A stretch of DNA of 64,000 nt. Source: Enteractinococcus fodinae (GTDB lineage: Bacteria > Actinomycetota > Actinomycetes > Actinomycetales > Micrococcaceae). Location of the stretch: assembly GCF_031458395.1 (NCBI RefSeq), contig NZ_JAVDYJ010000001.1, forward strand, positions 2,666,001 to 2,730,000, read 5' to 3'. The translations under genes and the position numbers were made by a program. Within the stretch, counting starts at the first letter, position 1, and the number at the start of each line of letters is the position of its first letter. Of this stretch, positions 54,464-61,957 are shown in pieces. A model generated the notes under the pieces. It was not told where the DNA came from. It did no database searches and was given only the letters and a program-made list of their open reading frames with translations.

Positions 54464-54952
54464 ATGAGCATCAATGTTCAACAGCCGCAGCCCTACGACA
54501 TCGTCAGCAATAGCATCCAGATCGCCGGCACCGCCGGTGGGGCCTTTGAAGCGAACTTCAATTACCGGATCAGCGAAGGTCATGATGAGGTCGAAGGTCA
54601 CTTCATGGCCGGCGACGGGACCGGTGGGCATAGCCAATTCCAGATCGTTGCCGATGTCGCTGCAGCCGCGTTCAAACACGTCGTGGCGTACATCGAGGTC
54701 TTCCATGAGTCGCCCAAGGATGGTTCTCCGCGGGATCTCATAGTCGTTCCGGTCATTCTTGGCGCAGAAATAGTGCCGGGGTACACCAACTACTTTGAAC
54801 ACGTAGTGCAAAGCGGTGAGACACTGTGGCGCATCGCCCAGCAACACTATGGCAATGGGAACCTCTACCACCGCCTACTGGCCGCAAATCCTTCGATCAC
54901 CAACCCGAACCTCATTCAGGTGGGTGACCTCATCCGGGTGCCACGCAGCTAA
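54464..54952 (+). CDS. Gmad2-LysM protein
   Basis: The 162-residue protein has an N-terminal immunoglobulin-like Gmad2 domain (VQQPQPYDIVSNSIQIAGTAGGAFEANFNY to HVVAYIEVFHES, about residues 3-95) and a C-terminal LysM domain (HVVQSGETLWRIAQQHYGNG to NPNLIQVGDLIRVP, about 112-160), which binds peptidoglycan-type glycans. AGGAG precedes the ATG at 54464. No signal peptide or lipobox is present, so export would be non-classical, or the protein acts in the cytoplasm. Confidence 0.9.
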   Translation: MSINVQQPQPYDIVSNSIQIAGTAGGAFEANFNYRISEGHDEVEGHFMAGDGTGGHSQFQIVADVAAAAFKHVVAYIEVFHESPKDGSPRDLIVVPVILGAEIVPGYTNYFEHVVQSGETLWRIAQQHYGNGNLYHRLLAANPSITNPNLIQVGDLIRVPRS

Positions 54953-54993
54953 CCGCTGCGCTCTCTGGAACTAGCGGCATCTTGGTGAGGCGT

Positions 54994-55980
54994 TTAGCCG
55001 GGCACACGAGGTGACGGCGGTTCCGTGCCAAGTTCTGGCACGGTCGCTGCAGGTTGCGGTCTTTGTGGGCCGGTCTGGTCGTCATCATCGTGATCAGGCT
55101 TGCCCGGCGCACCGTGGATGACGCGGTGGCGGATCCACGCTGAAATCTGGTCGATCATGACAGTCACCACCACGATGACCACCAGCGTGATGCCGATCCG
55201 GTCCCAGGCGCGTACGTTGAATAGTGCGGATAGTAGCGAACCGATTCCACCGGCACCTAGGACCCCGAGGATGGCTGATGCTCGGATGTTGACTTCAAAC
55301 CGGTAGAGCCAGATAGCTATGACTTCTGGCATGACCTGGGGCAGGATGGCCCAGCGGATCATTTGCGTCTTATTTGCACCGGCCGCGCTCGCCGACTCGA
55401 GCGGCCCGTCATCGACGGCTTCAATGGCCTCAGAGATCAGTTTCGATAGCGTACCGATCGAAGAGACCCCTAGTGCCAGGGCACCAGCTAGGGGGCCCAG
55501 TCCGAAGATTGGGAGCATCAGGGCAATAGCGAAGATGATCTCAGGTACGGCGCGGATCATCGACAGGATGAAGCGCACGACCACATAGATCGGTAACGGT
55601 GTGAGGTTACGAGCCGCGAGCACGCCCATCGGGAGTGAGAACAGCGCGCCGACGAGCGTTCCGATCCAAGCGATCATCACCGATTCCAACATGCCGTCTA
55701 ATGCGGCCTGCCAGTGTGAGATAACCTCTTCGGTCAGCGGCTGGAAGACGCCCTGGGTCATCAGGACCGAGTAGTTCAAGAAGTTCGCGGGGAATTCGGC
55801 CAGGCGGGAGAAGTTCGCACCCGAGGCCGACAGTGCCGCGATGAACAGGATCCCGAAGGCCAGCATGCCGATGTTGTACCCGGTTTTGGATGGTTTGACC
55901 GGCCGCTGATCAAGCCGATCCGGCGTGTATTTGGTGGTTTGCGTGGTGCGCGATTGGGCGCCGGGTTCGTGGTGGCTCAT
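54994..55980 (-). CDS. phnE: Phosphonate-type ABC importer permease (distal PhnE)
   Basis: The 328-residue permease has about six helices and the PhnE/MetI-type EAA loop ESASAAGANKTQMIRWAILPQVMPEVIAIWLYRFEVNIRASAILGVLGAGGIG. It overlaps the other permease gene by 4 bases at the operon end. It forms the channel for phosphonate or phosphite uptake with the second permease. The C-terminal tail is rich in Asp/Pro. Confidence 0.92.
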   Translation of the reverse strand: MSHHEPGAQSRTTQTTKYTPDRLDQRPVKPSKTGYNIGMLAFGILFIAALSASGANFSRLAEFPANFLNYSVLMTQGVFQPLTEEVISHWQAALDGMLESVMIAWIGTLVGALFSLPMGVLAARNLTPLPIYVVVRFILSMIRAVPEIIFAIALMLPIFGLGPLAGALALGVSSIGTLSKLISEAIEAVDDGPLESASAAGANKTQMIRWAILPQVMPEVIAIWLYRFEVNIRASAILGVLGAGGIGSLLSALFNVRAWDRIGITLVVIVVVTVMIDQISAWIRHRVIHGAPGKPDHDDDDQTGPQRPQPAATVPELGTEPPSPRVPG

Positions 55981-57017
55981 GTTAACCTCCGGCGGATTTG
56001 CAACGAGATGAAGTCCACGAGCAGCACGACCAGGATCAGTGCGACGATAATGGCGGCGATGTTGTCGTAGGCGAACCGAGAGAGCTGGACTGAGATGACC
56101 GAACCGATCCCACCGGCTCCAACGATGCCCAGCACCACCGAGGAGCGGATGTTGAGTTCAAATACGTAGAGACTGTAGGAAAAATAGCTGGGTAAGATTT
56201 GCGGCAGTACGGCGACCCGGTTGCGCTGGATCAGTGATGCGCCTGAAGCATCTGCGGCTTCAAGTGGCCCCGGGGAAACGGCGTCGATGGATTCAGAGGT
56301 CAGCTTGGCGACCACGCCCATGTTGAACAGGGTCAGCGCCATGATTCCGGCCAGCGGTCCCCCACCCGAAGCGGTACCGCCCAGCATTGCGACAAACAAC
56401 AGGCCATAGCCGACGTCCGGGATGGAGCGGATGACCGAGTTGATCGCTTTGAGGACCTGGGAGAACCAGCCGGTGGGGCTGGATACCGGGGAGGCGCCTA
56501 ACGCTAAGAGCAATCCGATGGCGCATCCGATAGCAGAGGCCACGATGGCCATGGCGATGGTCGCTACCCAGGAGTCCCACACCCGCCAGATGAACCCCCA
56601 GTTCGGGTTGAGGAATCCTTCAAGCACCGGGGCTGCTCGGTGCAGGTCTTCCCACAATGGCGCAAGGGTAAACCCGATACCGGAACCGGCCCACCAGGTG
56701 ACACCCAGGGCGACCATCGCACCGAGCACTGGCATCGCTGAGGTGCGGCTGACCCAGCCGACCAGGATGATGAGAGCCACCAGGGCTGTTCCAATCAGCG
56801 GGTACAGCGGCACACGGGCGAGCCCGAAGTCGACCACGAGCGTGGAGGTCGCAGAGGCGAAGAAGAACAGTGCCAAAGCGAGGCCTGCGACGATCAGCAA
56901 CAGGTAGCTACTGGCTGCTGGGCGCGGCTTCTCGGGCCATTGCTTCGCGCCCCCGGGCGAACGCTGCGCATCACGTCGTGTCATGTTCGGCTCGGTGGAG
57001 GTTTTCAGACTGCTCAT
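55977..57017 (-). CDS. phnE: Phosphonate-type ABC importer permease (proximal PhnE)
   Basis: The 346-residue permease has an N-terminal cytoplasmic extension of about 35 residues, about seven helices, and the EAA loop EAADASGASLIQRNRVAVLPQILPSYFSYSLYVFELNIRSSVVLGIVGAGGIG. It overlaps phnC by 4 bases and the next permease by 4 bases. It is paralogous to the distal PhnE, and the two likely form a heterodimer. Confidence 0.92.
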   Translation of the reverse strand: MSSLKTSTEPNMTRRDAQRSPGGAKQWPEKPRPAASSYLLLIVAGLALALFFFASATSTLVVDFGLARVPLYPLIGTALVALIILVGWVSRTSAMPVLGAMVALGVTWWAGSGIGFTLAPLWEDLHRAAPVLEGFLNPNWGFIWRVWDSWVATIAMAIVASAIGCAIGLLLALGASPVSSPTGWFSQVLKAINSVIRSIPDVGYGLLFVAMLGGTASGGGPLAGIMALTLFNMGVVAKLTSESIDAVSPGPLEAADASGASLIQRNRVAVLPQILPSYFSYSLYVFELNIRSSVVLGIVGAGGIGSVISVQLSRFAYDNIAAIIVALILVVLLVDFISLQIRRRLT

Positions 57018-57799
57018 GGCGTCTCATCCAACACCGCGTCAGCGACCACATCGTCAGCGGTCAACGAGCGTTGATAAATCTCTTCGATGGCAGTGTCGGT
57101 GGCTTCGTCAACCGTGCCATCGAACACGACTTCCCCGGCGCGCATCCCGATGACTCGGTCGGCGTACCGGCGAGCCATATCGAGGTGGTGCAGATTGACG
57201 ATCGTGGTGATGCCGAGCTCTTGGTTAATGCGTTTGAGGTCCTGCAGCACCATGTGTGCTGTGGGTGGATCTAAAGAAGCCACCGGTTCATCGGCGAGGA
57301 TGACACTCGGGTCTTGGGCTAGCACGCGGGCGATGGCCACGCGCTGTTGCTGGCCCCCGGATAACGATGAGGCTCGAACGTAAGCCTTTTCGACGATTCC
57401 AACCCGTTCCAGGGACCGGAACGCGATGTCTTTATCCTCGGGCCGGTACCAACCCAGCAGCGATCGCCAGGTCGATAGATACGAGGATCGCCCCACCAAC
57501 ACATTGGATAACACTGAGATACGGTTGACCAGATTAAACGACTGGAAGATCATCCCGATCTTTGAGCGGAGGCGACGGATCCCGGTCCGGGATGCTGGGT
57601 TGACGACCTCGTCGTGGACGGTCAGTTTCCCTGCGGTGTAGGGCACCAGGCCGTTGATAGTGCGGACCAGGGTGGATTTGCCTGCCCCGGACAGGCCCAC
57701 AATGACGACGAATTCGCCAGGGTTGATGCGTAAGTTGACGTTTCTGAGTCCCTGGAACCCATTGGGATACACGACGTCAACGTTTTCGAATTGGATCAT
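57014..57799 (-). CDS. phnC: Phosphonate-type ABC importer ATPase
   Basis: The 261-residue ATPase has Walker A GLSGAGKSTLVR, Q-loop FQSFNLV, signature LSGGQQQRVAIARVL, Walker B VILADEPVASLDP and the switch His in NLHHLDMARRYADR. The ATG at 57799 is preferred over an upstream TTG. It lies 52 bases downstream of phnD. It energises uptake of phosphonates or phosphite. Confidence 0.94.
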   Translation of the reverse strand: MIQFENVDVVYPNGFQGLRNVNLRINPGEFVVIVGLSGAGKSTLVRTINGLVPYTAGKLTVHDEVVNPASRTGIRRLRSKIGMIFQSFNLVNRISVLSNVLVGRSSYLSTWRSLLGWYRPEDKDIAFRSLERVGIVEKAYVRASSLSGGQQQRVAIARVLAQDPSVILADEPVASLDPPTAHMVLQDLKRINQELGITTIVNLHHLDMARRYADRVIGMRAGEVVFDGTVDEATDTAIEEIYQRSLTADDVVADAVLDETP

Positions 57800-57851
57800 C
57801 TTGTGGACCTGTTCATCGGGCAAGCGGGTTGTGGAGCAGCGGTTTTACGAT

Positions 57852-58880
57852 TTATTCTTCGTCGCCGAAGTTCGCGGCAACATCACGCGCGGCATCCAGT
57901 GCATCAAGGTTGGCCTCGGTCAGGTCTTCGATGCCGTAGACCTCGTCGAGTGCGGTCAGGCCTTCTTCGGTTTCGGTCAGTGCCATGAACGCATCGGTGA
58001 TGGCTTGCTGTTCTTCGTCGGTCAGGTCTCCCGCAACGGCCACGCCGTCGTTCGGGATGGACTCGGAGTATCCGAAGACCACAACTTCTTCGCCCACGGT
58101 TTCTTCTTCTTCGTAGACGTCTTGGCGAGCGTCGTCGTAGCTGACGCCCACGGAGATCTCGCCGTTGAAGACGTTGAGTACGGAGTTCGGGTGGCCACCG
58201 GCGAACTGGGCGTCAATGTCGGAAAACGGGTCCAGTCCGGAAAGCTGTTGCAGCTGCGTGGCTGGGTAGTAGTACCCGGATGCGGAGCCTTCGTCGACGA
58301 ACGAGATGGTGTCGCCGGCTTCGATCAGTTCGAGTGCTTCTTCGCCGATTGGGCCTTCGGAGGCTTCGTCGGTGCCGTTGCAGAACAGCATTTCGTGCTC
58401 GCCGCCTGCCGAGGTGCCCATGACGGGTTCATCGAGACAGTAGGTGTCCGGATCGTTGGTGAACCACTGGGTCACGTAGGTGTCAGAACCGTAGCGGACG
58501 GCCTGCAGGACGACATCGGCATCGGCCTGATCAACGGCCTGCACCAGCGCGATGGGACCGAACATCCCGATGTGCGCCTGACCGGTCTGCATCGCGGTAA
58601 CCAGTCCGGCGTAGTTGTCTGAAACGTAGGCTTCAACATCGCGGTCAAGTTCTTCGGCCAGCAGGTCGGCCAGGCGTTCCCCGTCCTCAACAAGCTGAGC
58701 CGAATCCTGTGATGGCACCAGACCCAAGACTAAGGGTTCATCCGATCCGCCTGCGGTGTCTTCAGTGGTTTCACCGTTGGTTCCGGCATTGGCATCATCT
58801 TCGGTGTCAGACACGCAACCGGTCATCGCCAGTGCGGCGATACCGGCCACGGCGAACATCGATTTCATTTTGGCGCGCAT
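57852..58880 (-). CDS. phnD: Phosphonate-type ABC importer binding lipoprotein
   Basis: The 342-residue lipoprotein has lipobox MTGC (Cys22), an acidic linker, and the PhnD pattern: LGLVPSQDSAQLVEDGERLADLLAEELDRDVEAYV, NYAGLVTAMQTGQAHIGMFGPIALVQAVDQ, and FVDEGSASGYYYPATQL. GAGGAG precedes the ATG at 58880. It is the first gene of phnDCEE. No C-P lyase, phosphonatase or phosphite dehydrogenase gene is in the window. Confidence 0.92.
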   Translation of the reverse strand: MRAKMKSMFAVAGIAALAMTGCVSDTEDDANAGTNGETTEDTAGGSDEPLVLGLVPSQDSAQLVEDGERLADLLAEELDRDVEAYVSDNYAGLVTAMQTGQAHIGMFGPIALVQAVDQADADVVLQAVRYGSDTYVTQWFTNDPDTYCLDEPVMGTSAGGEHEMLFCNGTDEASEGPIGEEALELIEAGDTISFVDEGSASGYYYPATQLQQLSGLDPFSDIDAQFAGGHPNSVLNVFNGEISVGVSYDDARQDVYEEEETVGEEVVVFGYSESIPNDGVAVAGDLTDEEQQAITDAFMALTETEEGLTALDEVYGIEDLTEANLDALDAARDVAANFGDEE

Positions 58881-59028
58881 GGAAAGTACTCCTCAAAAGT
58901 GTGTGATGTTTCGGAAGTTCAAACGACAACTACCGCACCCAATGTAAGGAGGTTCAACAAGGCACTACAACTTAGAATGCACCTTTTTGCGCACTTGTCA
59001 CCCAGTGTTCATCCGTTAGTTCTTTAGT

Positions 59029-59883
59029 TCACTTTGACGTGGCTTTCTGGTGGTGTAGCAACGCCAGCGCGCTAGCCGCGTCCTGGACTCGATGATCCGG
59101 GGTGCCCAGTCCCGTTGAAAACCGATCGATCAGGATCGTGTGGCCACCGTGTTCGTGCACGTAGGCTAGATCGTTGCCCCAAATATCGCCGATGGAGACC
59201 ACCGCTTCCATCGGAATGGCCTCGCCCTCGTGCTGAAGGGTGGTTCGTGCGTGGTCGACGGCTGCCGCCATGCCGGTGGGTTTCTTGGCGGAGTTGATGA
59301 TCAGATCGAAGTGGTATTCCAATCCGAGCTGGGTTAGCCACACGTCAAAGTTCTCGGCGGGACTGTTGGTAATGAGGACGACCGCCGCCTCCTCCTGCAA
59401 CTGGCTGATAATCTCGTCCGCCCCGTCTGGGGCGTGGACATCACTGGTGGCCAGCCCGTGGTCCAAAAGCTGGGTCCGGGAAGCTCGAAACGCAGCATGG
59501 GTATCTACGCTCGTCAGTCCCGCTTGCAAGCCGAGGAGTTGCACCAGTTGATAGCCATCCTGCAGCGGCCACAGCGCCATATCGGTGCGACCGGCAATGT
59601 CGACTGGATAGCCATCATCATCAAACCGGATTTCTGGGACGTTCAGGTCCCCTGCATCTAACCCTCGCTGCACAGCCTCTCGGACGCTGACACGGCGCGA
59701 CGTAGGGTGACCTTTTGTTCCATTGTCGGAGACGCTGCGTTCTGCGAGCGCCTCATCCACACGTTGCGCGTAGGTGAGCACCGGGTCATCACCCAGGCAC
59801 AGCGTGCCGTCAAAATCGAAGACGACGAGTTGGAACCCGTCCCAACGCTGTGCCTCGTGAACAATTACCATCTCTTGCGCCAT
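59029..59883 (-). CDS. HAD-family phosphohydrolase
   Basis: The 284-residue protein has motif I DFDGTL (nucleophile Asp), motif II ITNSPAE, the lysine in NSAKKPTG, and motif IV SIGDIWGNDLAYVHEHG. A helical cap lies between. GAGGA precedes the ATG at 59883. It sits 148 bases upstream of phnD on the same strand; a link to phosphonate use is possible but unsupported by specific residues (no phosphonatase Schiff-base lysine pattern recognised). Confidence 0.88.
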   Translation of the reverse strand: MAQEMVIVHEAQRWDGFQLVVFDFDGTLCLGDDPVLTYAQRVDEALAERSVSDNGTKGHPTSRRVSVREAVQRGLDAGDLNVPEIRFDDDGYPVDIAGRTDMALWPLQDGYQLVQLLGLQAGLTSVDTHAAFRASRTQLLDHGLATSDVHAPDGADEIISQLQEEAAVVLITNSPAENFDVWLTQLGLEYHFDLIINSAKKPTGMAAAVDHARTTLQHEGEAIPMEAVVSIGDIWGNDLAYVHEHGGHTILIDRFSTGLGTPDHRVQDAASALALLHHQKATSK

Positions 59884-60003
59884 TGGATTCCTCTTCACTC
59901 GGCTCAGCGACCGCGCCACAATCGAATACGTCCCTACGTTCCCATCAAAAACGCCGCGCTGTCTAGGGATATTGTAAATGCGCCATCTGGATGCTGTGAA
60001 AGC

Positions 60004-60186
60004 TCAGGCTACTTTCTCATCCCATTCGTCGAAACGCTGCTCGAGCTGGTCGAACCGTTGGTACACTTTCTCGAAACGCGCCTCCATGCGCCGGAGGAAC
60101 CATGTCAGACCAGCGAAGATAATCCCGCCGAGTATTATCACAAAGCCGACTGCGCAGAAGACAATCGCACTCAGTTCAACAGACAT
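60004..60186 (-). CDS. Membrane/coiled-coil miniprotein (paralogue of the one at 61359)
   Basis: The 60-residue protein has one helix (ELSAIVFCAVGFVIILGGIIFAGLTWFL) and a short coiled coil (RRMEARFEKVYQRFDQLEQRFDEWDEKVA). The ATG at 60186 is chosen because GGGAG lies seven bases upstream. The same leader sequence (TGCGGCACAATGG) precedes its paralogue. The two flank the UppP gene on the opposite strand. Function unknown. Confidence 0.72.
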   Translation of the reverse strand: MSVELSAIVFCAVGFVIILGGIIFAGLTWFLRRMEARFEKVYQRFDQLEQRFDEWDEKVA

Positions 60187-60314
60187 GTCCATGCTCCCAT
60201 TGTGCCGCATGATCAACTCTGTGCGCCATTGAATCTTGAAGGCCGGTGCAGTTCACGGAATATGCCCCATACACATTGCTTCGACTGCTGATACGTCGTG
60301 TTAGTTTGGCCCCC

Positions 60315-60401
60315 ATGGTCACGACAACAGAGGCGATCTTCCACAAGCTGGACGCTCGCCACAGCTTCCGCTCACCACGATTCCTGGACGCAGCACAGTG
60401 A
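60315..60401 (+). CDS. Possible 28-codon leader ORF coupled to uppP
   Basis: ATG at 60315 starts a 28-codon frame (MVTTTEAIFHKLDARHSFRS...) whose TGA overlaps the GTG start of uppP (GTGA). Such an overlap usually means coupled translation. There is no Shine-Dalgarno sequence before it, and it may be chance. Confidence 0.25.
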   Translation: MVTTTEAIFHKLDARHSFRSPRFLDAAQ

Positions 60402-61303
60402 CAGTAGCAGAAGCGATACTACTGGGCGCCATCCAGGGATTGTTCATGTTCATCCCGGTGAGCTCCTCATCCCATCTGGTGCTGACCCAACACTGGCTGG
60501 CAGCCGGAGGATCGTCGGTTCCCTCGCCAGATACCCCCGAGATGATCTTCTTCAACCTCGTGGTGCATCTCGGCACGATGGTCTCCGTTGTGCTCGTGAT
60601 GCGAAAACCGCTGGTCCGTCTCATTTCCGGCACCGTACGCGAACTTTCCCTGTTGCGCCGCCGACGCACGCTGCGCCACCTCATTCACCTGAAACTGATC
60701 GTGCTCGGGCTCATCACCACCGCTGTCACCGGCGTGTTGGGCCTGGTGATTCGCGAATTCGGCACCGAAGTGTTTGCGACCCCGTGGGCGGTTTCCCTCT
60801 TACTGCTGGTCACCGGGGTGATCCTCTGGTGGACCGACTCGGTGACCGACACGTGGCGTGGTGCCGCACAAATGACCCTGATGGTGGCCATCGTCATCGG
60901 ACTCGCACAGGCGGCCGCGCTGTTTCCCGGGCTGAGCCGTTCCGGGCTGACCATTGCCGCAGCCCTTGCACTGGGTATGCACCGCAAGATCGCCGCACAA
61001 TACAGTTTCTTCGTGGCAATCCCCACCATCGTGGCGGCTACCGGCGTGCAATCCCTGTCGCTCCGAGAGCATGAAGGTGGCTTGACGGTGGGATGGGATG
61101 CCTACCTGTGGGCTTTTGTCGTCGCGACCGTCGTGGGGGCCGGAGCGTTGTGGATGGTGCTGAAACTGCTCTACCGCGGCTATTTCCGCATCTTTGCTAT
61201 CTACGTGGTGGTCCTTGCGGTGGTTACGCTGATCGTCCAACCCGATTTCAGTGAACCGCCGGTGGTTGACGAAGTGCCGGTGCACGAAGAACAAACCGCC
61301 TGA
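60398..61303 (+). CDS. uppP: Undecaprenyl-diphosphatase, BacA/UppP family
   Basis: The 301-residue membrane enzyme has the two catalytic regions AILLGAIQGLFMFIPVSSSSHLVL and LFPGLSRSGLTIAAALALGM, plus helices typical of BacA. It dephosphorylates undecaprenyl diphosphate to recycle the cell-wall lipid carrier and gives bacitracin tolerance. The first motif reads VSSSSHL instead of the more common SSTGHL-type. The GTG start at 60398 lacks a strong ribosome-binding site and overlaps a short upstream frame. Confidence 0.92.
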   Translation: MTVAEAILLGAIQGLFMFIPVSSSSHLVLTQHWLAAGGSSVPSPDTPEMIFFNLVVHLGTMVSVVLVMRKPLVRLISGTVRELSLLRRRRTLRHLIHLKLIVLGLITTAVTGVLGLVIREFGTEVFATPWAVSLLLLVTGVILWWTDSVTDTWRGAAQMTLMVAIVIGLAQAAALFPGLSRSGLTIAAALALGMHRKIAAQYSFFVAIPTIVAATGVQSLSLREHEGGLTVGWDAYLWAFVVATVVGAGALWMVLKLLYRGYFRIFAIYVVVLAVVTLIVQPDFSEPPVVDEVPVHEEQTA

Positions 61304-61358
61304 ATCCTCTGGTCACCGGCCATGCGAACTGACTGTTAGCCCCGATATGCACGAAGCC

Positions 61359-61664
61359 TCACCGCGGAAAGATTAATCGTGGTGGAGGGCCTTCGAGACG
61401 TGCCACAGCAACCTTCACTTCATTTAATTCAGCCCGGACACCGTTCATCTGCTCATCCACTTTGTCGAAGCGCTCGTCCACCTTATCGAAACGTTGATCC
61501 ACCTTGGCGAAGCGCTCGTCCACCTTGTCGAAGCGTTGATCCATTTTCTCCATGAGTTCATCTATGCGGCGGAGCAGCCACGCCAGCCCGGCGACGAAGC
61601 CACCGCCAAGGGTTATCAACACACCGGCAGCCACGAGTATGAGAGAAATCGCCTCGGCTGACAT
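61359..61664 (-). CDS. Membrane/coiled-coil miniprotein with heptad repeats
   Basis: The 101-residue protein has one helix (ISLILVAAGVLITLGGGFVAGLAWLL) followed by a regular coiled coil of seven-residue units (RFDKVDE, RFAKVDQ, RFDKVDE, RFDKVDE). It ends with a Pro-rich tail. GGAGG lies seven bases before the ATG at 61664. It is a longer paralogue of the gene at 60004. It may oligomerise at the membrane; function unknown. Confidence 0.75.
   Translation of the reverse strand: MSAEAISLILVAAGVLITLGGGFVAGLAWLLRRIDELMEKMDQRFDKVDERFAKVDQRFDKVDERFDKVDEQMNGVRAELNEVKVAVARLEGPPPRLIFPR
61458..61541. repeat. Four 21-bp tandem repeats encoding heptads
   Basis: Four in-frame 21-bp units (consensus CACCTTGTCGAAGCGCTCGTC) alternate between two subtypes, giving a 42-bp higher-order period. 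They encode the KVDERFD heptads of the coiled-coil protein. Copy number could vary between strains. Confidence 0.85.
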
Positions 61665-61957
61665 ATACATACCTCCATTGTGCCGCATGACTACTTCTTA
61701 CGCCATGCATTCTAAGATGCCGATGGCCACCGTGGAGGGTCAAGGACTGACGTTGTGGAAAGACCCACTCGGAGAACCCCTGCTGTGCATGGTCAGGTCA
61801 CCCGAATCTCGCTGAGTGTAGATTTCCCAGAAGGTGACGAAGGCACCGGGTTACTACTGGTCACAAGATTCACCGGCTGTTTACGCTCTCGTGTCCTGGA
61901 GGAACTTTTAAGGCCTAGGGTGATCGCTGTCCCCACACCCTTTGAGGAAGTAAACCT

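Noticed and set aside
57654-58622. 322-codon plus-strand frame
   Set aside because: It is the antisense shadow of phnD and part of phnC, both of which have clear family motifs.
61458-61541. Possible CRISPR-like repeats
   Set aside because: The units are contiguous, have no spacers and encode protein heptads.
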